64,000 nt of DNA from Merluccius polli (GCA_030340625.1 JAOPHQ010006541.1:15001-79000); one strand, 5' to 3'. Positions 48,370 to 59,165 are shown, counted from the first letter of the stretch. Notes: generated from the sequence alone by a model not told the origin. Numbers and translations: made by a program.

Positions 48370-48556
48370 TAGAGAGGATGAGAGAGAGAGCGATATGGAG
48401 AAAGAGAGGAGAAAGAGAAATACAGAGATGGAGAGTGAAAAGGAAAACATAAAGACAGAGGAATCAGAGAGCAAAAGCCAGAGAGCAAGAAAGAAAGAGA
48501 TAGAAAGGAGTAAGAGAGAGTGAGGGGAGGGAGAGAGGGAGAGTGAGAGTGAGAGT

Positions 48557-48588
<32 letters not shown>

Positions 48589-48632
48589 CACACACACACA
48601 CAGATACAGAGACAGAGACAGAGAGAGGAAAA
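48370..48632. repeat. purine-rich GA tract, degenerate, ending in (CA)n
   Basis: AGAGA-rich sequence with a purer GA run at about 48565-48588, then CACACACACACA. The lysine/glutamate/arginine frames here are composition artefacts. Confidence 0.9.
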
Positions 48633-49189
48633 GACAGTGAAGAATTAACCAATGCCCTGACACAGAGCCCCGGCATGATGACCTCTCCCAGCCAATCCAG
48701 CGACCCGCCAGTCCTACTGGTGTCAGACCATGGACCAAGACCCGCCCACTCATCATAAGACACGCTTGTCACACAAGTATATTTGGCATCTAGAAAAATG
48801 TTTGTGATATGTTTGCAATGTGTTGCTTTCCCTGTTTACAATAACTAGTAACTAGTACCTGTTTACAAGTTCATGATGAACTCACAAATGATTAAGTTAG
48901 TTTGAATATTACAAAACTGGTATAACTGGGCAGACACTAAGCAGTACCTTAGCAATGACAATTACTTTTTGATTCACGTTTATAATGCTCAACTTTTTTT
49001 GTATTTGTTTCTTTCAGTGTAAAATATACTGTAAATAAAGTCAAGTCGAATGCACTGTAATGAATATTGTTTGATAAATAATGCTTGTAATGTATTGACA
49101 AGTAACATTCATTGTCAACTGATAACGTGGTCAAATGCAATGTCTATCACAAGTTTTCCAGTACTCTAGTCTTTGTCTAATTACGTTCT
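48633..49189. other. unique non-coding sequence
   Basis: A non-repetitive plus-strand frame (48640-48758) ends PAHSS-stop but lacks a usable upstream splice site. Confidence 0.4.
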
Positions 49190-49347
49190 CCTCGTTCTTC
49201 AGTGCCACTTCCCATTTTCTGCCTGCCTGCCTGCCCTGTCTGCTTTTCCGTGCCCATCCTCCATTTGTTCATTAAAACCTCATCTTTTTACATTCCTGTC
49301 CTGACTCTGTGTCCAGCTCTTGGGGATCCTTAGCTCTGACTGTAACA
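49190..49347 (+). mobile_element. possible solo-LTR 3' part
   Basis: CTCCTCGTTCTTCAGTGCC, a CTGCCTGCCTGCCTGCC run, a CATTAAAACCTC polyadenylation-like signal and an end CTCTGACTGTAACA resemble the R-U5 part of fish Ty3/gypsy LTRs, which end in CA. A GTAT follows the CA and another precedes a TGACAAG near 49096, but this is too short to prove a target duplication. Confidence 0.3.
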
Positions 49348-50078
49348 GTATTAGTCTATACCGGAATAGTATAACTCTACTACTCTTAGTACACAGTGTG
49401 CAAACTGTGCAGGACTTCAGACTAAACAGAACCAGTGATACACAATCTGATACACACTCAGACACAGCTGCATAAATCCAGGTACATGTTCCTGCATGCA
49501 TTCGCACAAAAAAGCTACAGGCAAACAGATGCTTACTGTGCAATACAAATGCAAAACATATACATCCTCAAGTTGAATCTTCAACTCCCTATACTCCAAC
49601 TTGCCTCTTACACACAGGTGCACGCGCACGCACACACACACACACAAATACAAACGGTGAACCCATCTCTCTAAAGGTAACGTGAGGTGGACAGAAAATG
49701 TCAAAATGAATTGAATTCCTAAAATATTGTCAAGTCGCCCCTGCCTCCATTACGAAATGACAATGCACTAATGTTAAGTCCGCCCTAATGTGGAGTGTGG
49801 GATTAGCAAAATCTGTATTCAAGGACAGTGGGTGCCGCGTCAATTTCGAAGGGTGGCATTGAAACATTCAACAACCTGGGGACACAGACAGTGTGGAGAA
49901 ACCGACCGTGTGGGAAGCCTAATATATTCTCCTTTATCGCTTTCTTAATTAAAAACAACACAATCTTCTGGAAGCGGAGACACAATACAAAGGGAAGACG
50001 GCGTGCGCTAAATCAATTCCTTTTCATAACAGGAAGTGACATGCTTCAAACACAGAGGATGAACCCTCATTGGTTGCT
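49348..50078. other. unique non-coding sequence
   Basis: Short CA run at about 49629-49646. No exon supported. Confidence 0.5.
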
Positions 50079-50141
50079 CCCCCCCCCCCCCCCCGTCATG
50101 TAAATGCAGATCTGAAGAAGGAGGGGGGGGGGGGGGGGGGG
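50079..50141. repeat. C16 run and G19 run facing each other
   Basis: C-run 50079-50094 and G-run 50123-50141 separated by 28 bp. They are self-complementary and can fold back with a 28-nt loop. Confidence 0.95.
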
Positions 50142-50365
50142 AAGGTGGGCGAGAGTTAATTTATCTATCCTCTGGGTCTCTAAGGGCGCTACAGGCACGT
50201 GTTTGGAGGAGGTTCGCTGTCACCTGTTGTTGTTCAACAGGTGAAAGCAGCGCTCTACATAGCCACCTACAGAGAGGAACCAGGCAGGCTGCGTGAGCGC
50301 CACCCCCACACAGAGCATAATAGCAGCGCGCATAATGGCACTCTTTTTGCATGCCCACACAGACC

Positions 50366-50379
50366 TACGCATACACACA

Positions 50380-50411
<32 letters not shown>

Positions 50412-50523
50412 TTTGCACACCCAAACTTGCACAGACACAAGGACAGACAAGGAAAGACAAAAAGACACTCACACACCCTTGCAGAAACACAAAGACAGAC
50501 TAGACAACGCAAAGACAAAAAGA

Positions 50524-50555
<32 letters not shown>

Positions 50556-50560
50556 TACAT
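50366..50560. repeat. two (CA)n tracts in CA-rich sequence
   Basis: Pure CA at about 50376-50411 and 50532-50555 with degenerate ACAAGGACAGACA text between. Confidence 0.9.
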
Positions 50561-50928
50561 ACACACAAACGCATGCATATAAATGCACACATCCTTATAT
50601 ATACATCTTTATACAGTATGTGCATTATTTATTTTTCAGTCAGAGCCACTGTGACATCTATTGGTCAAATCAGAATAGATGTATTGCCAAAAGAAGAAGA
50701 AATTGATGGCTTTGTATAAATTCTCAGGTCAAAGTTCACCAAACTAGCCAAGGTAGTCTGCGGTGAGATGGGCGATGAGTGAAACATCAAAGAGCATGTA
50801 TGAGACTGCGACTTCACCCCCTGCCACCCCCCCCCCCCCCTCCCCACCAGCAGCAGCACCACCCTGCCTCTCCTGTTGCAGTAGATGATTGAAATGCAAA
50901 GATGAAGTCCTTCTACTGGTCCATTCTG
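50561..50928. other. unique non-coding sequence
   Basis: C-run at about 50828-50840. Nothing else. Confidence 0.5.
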
Positions 50929-50942
50929 ACCCTCTCTCTCTC

Positions 50943-50973
<31 letters not shown>

Positions 50974-51170
50974 ATACAATCTCTCTCAACATTGTCTCTT
51001 TCTTCCCTCTACCCTTCCTCTCACCTCTTGTTCTCTCTCCCCTCCTGCTCCTTCCTTCAGAGACCCATGGATCTACTGTACTCTTCTACTTTCTGACACT
51101 CTCTCTCTCTTCCTCTCCCTCTCTCCATCTCTCCAACTCTGTCCTTCTCTATCTGTTCAACTCTCTTACC
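50929..51170. repeat. (CT)n and pyrimidine-rich tract
   Basis: CT core at about 50945-50972, then about 200 bp of CT-rich degenerate sequence. Confidence 0.85.
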
Positions 51171-51989
51171 ACCTCTTCGCATCACACACCACCACACCGC
51201 CTGGCGAAGGTCGAGGACATGTGCTAATGTGCAAGTTGTTGTCACTCGTGTGGCACGTGTGCTCGTTACTGCCTTTCCCCTGGATATTGAGAAATATCCG
51301 GTCTAAACACCCGGTTTGAGCTGGTTCCCACCCATTATCGAAATGCCCTTTCAGTATCTCTTGCACAAGCCACTCCCACTCACCCCCATCATATTTGGGA
51401 GTACCTGATACCAGGTAACGCATTCCATCACTTATAGAGGGACGTTTGAGAGCCATATGCATGTCTTATCGTACGTTTTTAAAACTTTGTGCATTTAAGT
51501 CAAATTTGGACCAGGAACTATCCACAAAATTATGCCACCCACTACATCATCACACTTCATTCCCCAAAAGAGCTGCCTACATATCTATCCATTGTATTTT
51601 ATATATATATATATATATTTCTTAGTTAATAACAGTTCACTTCTGCTAAGGCTCAAGCTGCACTATGAACATGACTTTCAATGACAATGTGTGAGTCTGT
51701 GTGCGAGAGGATGCACGTGTGTGGATGTAAGAGCCACATGGTCCCTCCACCTGAGCACCAAGGTAAAGGTTGAGTCCTTGGGGTTCTCAGACAGCCTGTG
51801 CTCTCCCGGTGCTGGCTGGCAACAGTAGCAGCTGTCTGATCACTGGAGCTCAAGGTGTCATGTTCCCCAGGCTCCATGCCGACAGCCAGTCTACCACCTC
51901 CACATCGCTATCCCATAATAATGCACACACCCCCCCCCCCCCCCCACCCCCATCCTCACATCCATGCTGCCAGTACCATGGACCATGTA

Positions 51990-51990
<1 letters not shown>
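51171..51990. other. unique non-coding sequence
   Basis: A (TA)n run at about 51599-51618 and a C-run at about 51930-51945. The minus-strand frame at 51166-51462 has no recognised domain. Confidence 0.45.

Positions 51991-52042
<52 letters not shown>
51991..52042. repeat. (CT)n microsatellite
   Basis: About 25 CT units. Confidence 0.97.
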
Positions 52043-52044
<2 letters not shown>

Positions 52045-52930
52045 TTTCCCTCAGAATGGTGGGGGTATACAGTATATGCATGCTGTTGGATGAGCATATA
52101 CATACATATATGTTATTTATTTTATTCATTCACTTATACATTCACCCAGGCGGGGTCCAAAATAAACACCTGTCACCAGGCATTGGCGGATAGATTTGAC
52201 CATTTGGCAGGTACAAATGTCCCTGGTTCTACCAGTCTTATCTTGCAGTGTCTTGTCAGCCCCCTCATTTCCGTGTGGGGGCTGCTGGCTCTTGCCAGGC
52301 TAGGTCAAAAATAATTCAGGGTGACATTAAAACAATTGCTCGGCCGGTGGATTTTTCCACTCTGACCCTGGTTCAGCCCAGCTACTCATAGCCACATAAC
52401 ACAGCACCATATCGTACTCTGCTAGTGATCTTTACTCTTGAAACACACACATCGAGTGTATATATGCTATTAATATTACCTACATATAGTAGATACTAGA
52501 TATAGTATTATTATGTATGCATGGATGATACGTACATGTTCCTCCATCAACTAACTATATACTATATGGCAATCATATTGCTTATGATCACTTATTATTT
52601 AAACTTATTCAATGACTTTACTTTATCTACATTATCTTCATTGCTATCCATGCCCATTTACATACGGTTCACCAAAATGGTGAACTGTGAACTACAACTT
52701 GATATGAGACAGGTAGAGTGCGGAGGAAGGGATAATGATGTAGTTGGAGTGATGGAGGGGGAGGAGGACCGGAGGGGGTGAGAGTGTCGAGGGAGGTGGA
52801 GGAGGCGTTTGCTTTCCATGGAGGCACGTGTTTGAGCAGCCTGCTGTGACATCCGCAAGCCTTGTGGGGGGGGGCTGGAGGGAGGGAGGGAGGGAGTTTC
52901 AGAGGCAGGCTTCAGTCAGAAAGCCCTCTG
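52043..52930. other. unique non-coding sequence
   Basis: No recognised element. A G-run followed by GGGA units lies near 52865-52896. Confidence 0.5.
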
Positions 52931-52934
52931 TGCA

Positions 52935-53165
52935 GAGAGACAGAGAGAGACAGAGAGAGACAGAGCGAGACAGAGAGGGAAAGAGACAGAGAGACACTTT
53001 ATCCTATTTTGCTGTTTTTGTGGTTTGGCAATGTTTGCCATGCCAATAAAGTCCTTTGAATTTAATTTAGAGCGAGACAGCGAGGCAGAGAGGGGGAGAG
53101 AGAGAGAGAGAGATAGACAGAGAGAGACAGGGACAGAAAGAGAGACAGAGAGAGAGAGAGACAAC
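52935..53165. repeat. (GA)n/CAGAGA tract interrupted by a unique segment
   Basis: CAGAGAGA-type repeat at 52935-52995 and 53070-53165, with about 75 bp of unique sequence (including CCAATAAAG) between. Confidence 0.92.
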
Positions 53166-53479
53166 CCACACTGACACACACACGCACACCGACACATACG
53201 CACACACTGAAAGGCTTTCAATCGAGAACCTAAAATAAAAGGGAAAACAGAGAGACAACGTCACAGACGGCTAAATAGCCAATCAATAGAATAAAAAGCA
53301 TTAAAAGCTAAACAAGGTCCAGTGTTTAACCCGCCTCACCCTCACGTGACACACAGGAGCCACGTCGGTGAACATGACCTGTGCATGCCCCCCCCCCCCC
53401 CCCCGCTGGGTGGGTTTATAGTTTGCCAGCACATGGCAAGCTATAAACAGAAAGGTTCCTCTTTGTTTCTACGCTCTAC

Positions 53480-53579
53480 GACTCTCTCTCTCTACCTGTC
53501 TATCTCTTGCCCCCCCACCCTCTCTCTCACTCTCTTTCTGTCTATGTCTATCTCTCTAGTCTCCCCCCCTGTTTCTCTC

Positions 53580-53616
<37 letters not shown>

Positions 53617-53990
53617 TGTCTATCTCCTGCTCCCCTCTCCCTCTAGTCTCCCCCCTGTTTCTCTCACCTCTCTCTCTCTCTCTACCTGTCTATCTCTTGC
53701 TCCCCGCTCTCTCTCTAATCTCGCCCCGTTTCTATCTCACCCCTCTCTCTCCCTCTCTACCGGTCCCCCATGCCCCCCTCCCTCTGTTTCTATCACACCT
53801 CCTCTCTCTCTCTCTCCCTCCGTTCCTCTCACCCCCTCCCTCTGTCTCTCGCTCTCCCTCCGTTTCCACCTCAGCCGTTCTCCCCCCCCCCCCCCCCCCC
53901 ATTTCTCTCCCTCCTCTCTCCCCTTCATCTCTCTCTGTCTCTTCTCTTCCTTTCCTCCCCTTGTCTCACTCTCTCTTACTCTCTCTCTCT

Positions 53991-54023
<33 letters not shown>

Positions 54024-54175
54024 CCCGCTTCTCTCTAGTCTCACCCTGTTTTATCTCACCCCTCTCTCTTTCTCTAGTCTCGCCCCATTTCTATCTCACC
54101 TCTCTCTCTCTCTTTTTTTTTTTCTCTCTCTCACCCTCTCTCCCTGTCTCTCTGTCTCTTCTCATCCTCCCCTCC

Positions 54176-54227
<52 letters not shown>

Positions 54228-54230
54228 CAG
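53480..54230 (+). repeat. pyrimidine-rich tract, ~750 bp, ending in a 3' splice site
   Basis: CT-rich sequence with recurring phrases CTACCTGTCTATCTCTTGC and GTTTCTATCTCACC, C-runs (for example 53881-53900) and a final CT run ending CTGTACAG at 54230. The same phrases recur at 54660-55127, so this is the first arm of a local duplication. Frames of 195-273 residues are artefacts. Confidence 0.93.
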
Positions 54231-54602
54231 GGATGCCAGGACATACACGTGCAAAAGAAAACAGACCCTGTCATCCATCGATTTCAAAGTGCTGGGTTCA
54301 CGTGCGCTACCAACATGGTCATCAATAAGCTGTCAGAGGTGGAGAAGGAAATCATAACTTTATTTGTATCGCACTTTTCTTAAAACAATGTCTACAAAGT
54401 GCTTTAAACCCCCCCCCCCCCCCAAAAAAAAACAAACAAACAAACAAAAAAAGATAATATATGAGTAAACGGACACAGCTGAAATGAGGACCTTTGTGAG
54501 AACATTCAGTACTTGAGTGATGTGGCCTATTTCAGAGAAACTCAGAGAGAGAGGTAGGGCGAAAGTGATTGGGAGAGAGAGAAGAGAGAGAAGAGAGAGA
54601 GA

Positions 54603-54637
<35 letters not shown>

Positions 54638-54659
54638 GAGGATATGAAAATCTAACAGG
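54231..54659 (+). pseudogene. first copy of duplicated exon-like segment, interrupted
   Basis: After (CT)n and CTGTACAG, the 122 bp at 54231-54352 are identical to 55128-55249. In phase 0 they read GCQDIHVQKKTDPVIHRFQS and then AGFTCATNMVINKLSEVEKE. In this copy the segment is interrupted at 54354 by about 180 bp that include an L2-tail-like stretch on the minus strand (AACTTTATTTGTATCGCACTT...AAAGTGCTTTAAA), a C-run and A-rich sequence. The shared 3' part GGATATGAAAATCTAACAG then follows a (GA)n run. The GT after this copy is GTCTCT, a poor donor. It is probably the inactive duplicate of the exon at 55128. Confidence 0.45.
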
Positions 54660-55082
54660 TCTCTCTCTCGCTCTCTCTCTACCTGTCTATCTCTTGGCCC
54701 CCCCCTCTCTCTAGTCTCGCCCTGTTTTTGTCTCACCCCTTTCCCTCTCTCTCTCTCTCTACCTGTCTATCTCTTGCTCCCCCTCTTTCTCTCTAATCTC
54801 CCCGTTTCTATCTCATCTCTCCCTCTCTCCCCCCCCCCCCTCTCTAGTATCTCCCCCCGTTTCTCTCACCCCCCTCTCTCTCTCTACCTGTCCCCCCCCA
54901 GGCTTTCTATCACACCTACTCTCTCTCTCCCTTCATCTGTTTCTCTCACACCCTCCCTCTCTCTCTTGCTCTTTCTCTCTCTTCCTGTTTCTATCTCAGC
55001 CGTTCTCTGCCCCCCCCCCCCCCCCGTCGTTTCTCTCCCCCTCTGTCTGGTTCCCCCTCTCTCTGTCTCTTCTCATCCTCCC

Positions 55083-55124
<42 letters not shown>

Positions 55125-55127
55125 CAG
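54660..55127 (+). repeat. pyrimidine-rich tract, second arm of the duplication
   Basis: CT-rich, with the same phrases and order as 53683-54230 (TACCTGTCTATCTCTTG, GTTTCTATCTCA, CTCAGCCGTTCTC, TCTTCTCATCCTCCCCTCC). It ends in a pure CT run and TATACAG at 55127. Confidence 0.92.
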
Positions 55128-55248
55128 GGATGCCAGGACATACACGTGCAAAAGAAAACAGACCCTGTCATCCATCGATTTCAAAGTGCTGGGTTCACGT
55201 GCGCTACCAACATGGTCATCAATAAGCTGTCAGAGGTGGAGAAGGAAA

Positions 55249-55290
<42 letters not shown>

Positions 55291-55309
55291 GATATGAGAA
55301 TCTAACAGG
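55128..55309 (+). CDS. candidate internal exon, second copy, unknown protein
   Basis: A long (CT)n polypyrimidine tract plus TATACAG gives a strong 3' splice site at 55127/55128. The frame is phase 0 and reads GCQDIHVQKKTDPVI, HRFQSAGFTCATNMV and INKLSEVEKEIM. It then crosses an in-frame (GA)n run (RERE) and reaches GGYENLTG, followed by GTAAAA, a usable donor. The first 41 residues are complex and look like real protein; two cysteines are present and no domain was recognised. The (GA)n part may be an expansion within the exon, or the true donor may have been lost. The identical copy at 54231 argues for a recent duplication. The parent gene was not identified. Confidence 0.4.
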
Positions 55310-55529
55310 TAAAAAGTTAAAACTGAGCAAGCTATGTCGATATGGCTTTGTTATAGGAAACAATGCAAATAAACCCAGCTGTTGAATGCAGCTGTCATCT
55401 GTTGTCACACGCTGCAAACCTAACCCCCTAATCTTGACAGATAAAACAATACACACATGATTACCGGTGATTACAGTGATGCAGCGACATAACAATGCAC
55501 ATGCACACACACACGTATACATGCCGAGC
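55310..55529. other. unique sequence downstream of the candidate exon
   Basis: No second exon recognised. CA-rich sequence begins at about 55500. Confidence 0.5.
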
Positions 55530-55615
55530 TCACACACACACACACACACACACAGACACACACAAGCACCTCTATATTCATAAATCCACACACAAACAAC
55601 ACACACACACACACA
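55530..55615. repeat. (CA)n tract, interrupted
   Basis: Two CA runs separated by AGCACCTCTATATTCATAAATC-like sequence. Confidence 0.92.
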
Positions 55616-55787
55616 GAAAATTACAATTGTTCAGACAGACAGGCAGACATGCAGGTAGACAGGGATGGTAATAGATAGGAAAAACAGGACAGCCAGTACT
55701 TCATTGGGTAGGCAGTACTGCCTGCAGAGCTATGTGACCTTAAAGCTCATTGGCTTCTACTGAATTAACAGTGGGACAGAGACAAGA

Positions 55788-55788
55788 G

Positions 55789-55870
<82 letters not shown>

Positions 55871-55875
55871 GGGGG
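55788..55875. repeat. (GA)n followed by poly-G
   Basis: GA run to 55860 passes directly into a G15 run. Confidence 0.97.
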
Positions 55876-55987
55876 CAGGTATAGGTAGGTCATCGATGGA
55901 AAAACGTGTGAGGGGAATGAGAAAGGACAACTTTAGAGATCAGAGGAAGAGAGGGCAGAGGGGGCGAGGGAGCGCTACAGAGACAGA

Positions 55988-56030
55988 AAGAAAGAGAGAG
56001 AGAGAGAGGGAGAGAGAGAGGGAGAGGGAG

Positions 56031-56105
<75 letters not shown>

Positions 56106-56108
56106 GAC

Positions 56109-56143
<35 letters not shown>
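55988..56143. repeat. (GA)n-(GATA)n-(GA)n compound tract
   Basis: About 19 GATA units at 56030-56105 between two GA runs. The minus-strand SIYLSIYL frame is an artefact. Confidence 0.98.
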
Positions 56144-56147
<4 letters not shown>

Positions 56148-56300
56148 TTTGTCACTAAAGTTTGGAAGATGACTAAGTGATGGAATCGAATACAGGTAAA
56201 TAAGACTTATAGCACACAGACACAGGATCTTCACTCAGAGAATGAAAACTAAACACTAAAATAAAGACGAAAGAAGAGCAAAGAAGAATATGTACTATTC

Positions 56301-56358
56301 ATTACATTACACTTAGTCATTGTGGTAGACAATTTTATCCAAAGCGACTTCAAGTGAG
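56301..56358 (-). mobile_element. teleost SINE/LINE 3' tail, minus orientation
   Basis: CATTACATTACACTTAGTCA followed by CAATTTTATCCAAAGCGACTT. Read on the minus strand this is AAGTCGCTTTGGATAAAATTG...TAATGTAATG, the conserved tail with its terminal simple repeat. Confidence 0.75.
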
Positions 56359-56456
56359 AATCATCAAAGCATACAACCAATAGTAGTGGAATTAGTACTA
56401 CTTAAGTAAAAGTAGTAATACAACACTGTAATAATACTGTTACAAGTACAAAAAAG

Positions 56457-56987
56457 TAGTGGTGTGCGATACTGCATATTTTGGTATCGATCCGATACCA
56501 AGTAAATACGGGCCAGTATCGCCGATATCGATACCGATACCGATACTTTTCAATAAATAAGGTGGATGCGTCATTGAATTGCTAAATCTCAATTAATTTT
56601 CATGACCTTAAGTGTTTTTTGTGATGTTTCCTTTTTTATTATTAAATAGTTAAAACCTAGGACAGAATGAGAACAAAGTTTATAATTAAATAGAAAACGC
56701 TTTATTATCAAGTTTTTTGCTTTGCGTCACGTGACTCACGTGACTCGCGTGACGGCGCAACATCTAAACACAAGAGGGGGAGGGGGAGCAAAGTGTGCCT
56801 GCTCTGTGCTGACACGGGAGCGGCGAGTCCGGTGACCTGGCTGTTTCCTCTTTGCCGAAACCGCAGCATTGCAAACAAGAGCGGAACTTAAAGTAAAGAA
56901 TCGATCCCAACAGGCTAGTATCGATCCGATACCGATACCAACTTGGTATCGATACTATCGATATTTGGATCGATCCGCCCACCACTA
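56457..56987. mobile_element. hAT MITE with exact 8-bp target duplication
   Basis: Element of 531 bp with ends TAGTGGTGTGCG and CGCCCACCACTA (inverted, one mismatch), flanked on both sides by CAAAAAAG (56449-56456 and 56988-56995). An 8-bp duplication and TAGxGGTG ends are the hAT signature. Subterminal regions at both ends are packed with GGTATCGATCCGATACC-type palindromic words, and the same words occur on both strands. No transposase frame is present, so it is non-autonomous. The exact duplication suggests a fairly recent insertion. Confidence 0.92.
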
Positions 56988-57230
56988 CAAAAAAGTACAA
57001 CAAAAGAGTAAAAGTATTAGCATCAGAATATTCTTAAGTACCAAAAGTAAGTAATCAGTATGCAGAATGGTCCATTTCAGAATATATTATTGGATTATTT
57101 ATATATATATATATATATTCTTTAGTGATGGATTAATGTGGCTTTAACGTTGCAGCTGGTAAAGGTGGAGCTCATTTTAATTTATTTATATATAAATTAA
57201 ATATCATTTAACAAACTGCTGGGTAGCTTG

Positions 57231-57270
57231 TGAATTTCCTCCTAGGGGTCAATAAAGCCTTATGGATATA
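57231..57270 (+). mobile_element. teleost LINE 3' tail
   Basis: GTGAATTTCCTCCTAGGGGT followed by CAATAAAGCCTTATGG is the forward form of the tail seen reversed at 3618, 21964 and 38217. Confidence 0.6.
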
Positions 57271-58113
57271 ATATAATTTCTTTATTGATTATATTTTGTC
57301 TTGTTAATCTGAATCTGCAAAGTAATTAGTAACCAAAGCTGTCAGATGAATGTAGTAGGCTACAGTGAGAGATGAGATGTAGTGGAGTAGAAGTATAAGC
57401 CGATGACACAAAATGCTGTGCAGAGTAGCTAGGGATCAGAAAACAAGGTGAGCTGTTTTTTTTGTCTAAATCATTTTAAATTGGTGGTAGTGAAGCGCAG
57501 TAAGAAGAAAGCTGCACCACCACCAATTTAGTTCTCCACACTCAGACAGGTCAAACAGCAAAGAGCTCAAGTCAATTGATGAGACTCTCTTGGAGGAGAC
57601 TGGTCTGCAAGCGTTTCCCTGGAGAGAGGGAGAGAGACGAGAGGATACACAAGCGGATACACAGAGCAGCAACTAGAATAAACATTGGGAGTTGCATAGG
57701 TAGAACGTAATTGAACACAGGTGATCTATATAAACTGGTAGGGGATATGAATCCAAGGGCAAGTGGGTCCCTAGTGGCCACATGGGGTATGACACCCTAA
57801 TGGCCCAAATGCACTGGTTGCAAATGGTAATTTTCCAGAAGTACTATATATGCTGTATTTATGCATTTCTCTGTCTCTCTCCGTCTCTCTCTCTCTCTCT
57901 CTGAGGAGTGAACATGGGGGGGCTGGGCTATGGCTATGGCGTATTATTTGTCGTTGCACGTGTGCATAGGTTTCATATGCGTGTATCTGTGCATGGCTCT
58001 TTCCACCATTCATGTGTGTATGGGTGTATCAATAAGAGACAAACAAACAGACATACATGCAGATAGACAGCCATACCTACGTACAGACAAACAGAAACAG
58101 ACACAATTACTTT
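57271..58113. other. unique non-coding sequence
   Basis: Short CT run at about 57883-57901. No exon supported. Confidence 0.5.
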
Positions 58114-58175
58114 GTGTGTGTGTGTGTGTGTGTGTGAGAGAGTGTGTGTGTGTGTGTGTGAGTGTGTGTGTGCCT
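58114..58175. repeat. (GT)n tract
   Basis: GT with GAGAGAG and GAG interruptions. Confidence 0.95.
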
Positions 58176-58434
58176 GCACATGACTGCGTAATACCCATTT
58201 CATCAGATAAAGCTCAGGTTGGCAGTAGTCTCACAGTACATAGGTGCCCCCTATAGGCAACATATCAGTTTGGTTAAACAACAAAGTACAAAGGGAAAAG
58301 GGTGATGACTTCATTAAATAACAGGTGATGTACAGAGGGCTGCAAGATGACATGTTTGTGTGTGTATCTATAGCTAATAGTAATTCTACATTTCATTTTA
58401 AATAGTGGTAGTAGATGAGGTGTCATATCCCCAC

Positions 58435-58443
<9 letters not shown>

Positions 58444-58491
<48 letters not shown>
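58444..58491. repeat. (CA)n microsatellite
   Basis: About 24 CA units directly before the L2-like tail. Confidence 0.97.
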
Positions 58492-58494
<3 letters not shown>

Positions 58495-58575
58495 GTAAAG
58501 CACTTTGGATGTTTGAAAAGCGCTATATAAATGCAATTGATTTTTTTATTTTAATTATTATTATTATTATTATTA
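58492..58575 (+). mobile_element. L2-like LINE 3' end with (TTA)n tail
   Basis: AATGTAAAGCACTTTGGATG, TTTGAAAAGCGCTATATAAA and TGCAATTGATTTTTT are followed by ATTATTATT. This is the well-known vertebrate L2-type 3' terminus with its trinucleotide tail. Only the last 50-60 bp of the LINE remain; upstream is the CA tract. Confidence 0.88.
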
Positions 58576-58814
58576 AATACAGCGACAGCTTGCCATGAAC
58601 AAATATGGTTAACTACAATATGTTACTGTGTTAGCAAACACCAAAAGCAGAATGTTTAAACTATTCTGCAAATGAGTTGAGACCTGTGTTATGCTATGTT
58701 AAATGTGATCTGTCATTTCTATCAGAGGGGGTGGTTGTAGTTTGGAGTGTATGCAGATGTGCAAGTGAATGCATTATAAGGGGATATATGGAAGGAGGGG
58801 GGAGGGGGGGAATT

Positions 58815-58980
58815 ACAATAGTGTAGTGGCTAAGGTGTTCGACACACGGCCAAAAGTTCCTGGGTTCAATCCCCAATTTCCACATCCTTAGGGGTGAGGC
58901 AATGCGTGAGCAAGATCACCCCTATATTTTCCTTAATAACATGCATCTTGAATACACTGTAATTTGCGCTGGATAGACAT
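58815..58980 (+). mobile_element. tRNA-derived SINE, nearly complete
   Basis: AGTGTAGTGGCTAAGGTGTT (A-box) and CCTGGGTTCAATCCCCAAT (B-box), then a body with GAGCAAGATCACCCC and CCTTAATAACATGCATCTTG and the end TTTGCGCTGGATAG. It is the same family as 5180, 47215 and 62165. Confidence 0.8.
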
Positions 58981-59165
58981 CATAGTGAACAGAATATGCA
59001 TCTAGTGAGTGTACTGCATAATGTGTGCCTCAGCCTCATATCGTAAGCAGCGTACCACAGCCCTGACCAGACTCGGGGGCTTGAGTAGGCGGCTCCAGGC
59101 TGGAGCGGAGGGCCCGCTGCCAGGGCCGGCCTGGCAGATATCACAGGGGCAGACGGAGCACTTAC

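Noticed and set aside
48640..48758. C-terminal exon ending PAHSS-stop
   Set aside because: The non-repetitive part reads plausibly, but the upstream sequence is a purine GA tract with no polypyrimidine tract or good acceptor. Kept only as unproven.
49094..49347. Complete solo LTR with GTAT target duplication
   Set aside because: Four bases are too few to be convincing and the proposed 5' TG end has no support. Only the 3' part is listed, at low confidence.
51166..51462. 98-residue minus-strand frame
   Set aside because: Complex composition but no domain, start context or splice signals recognised.
53322..54357. Long plus-strand frames (195-273 residues) of Ser, Leu and Pro
   Set aside because: Pure consequence of the CT/C-rich tract; all three frames are open with the same composition. 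Likewise 14.3, 39.0, 48.1, 54.8 and 61.4 kb.
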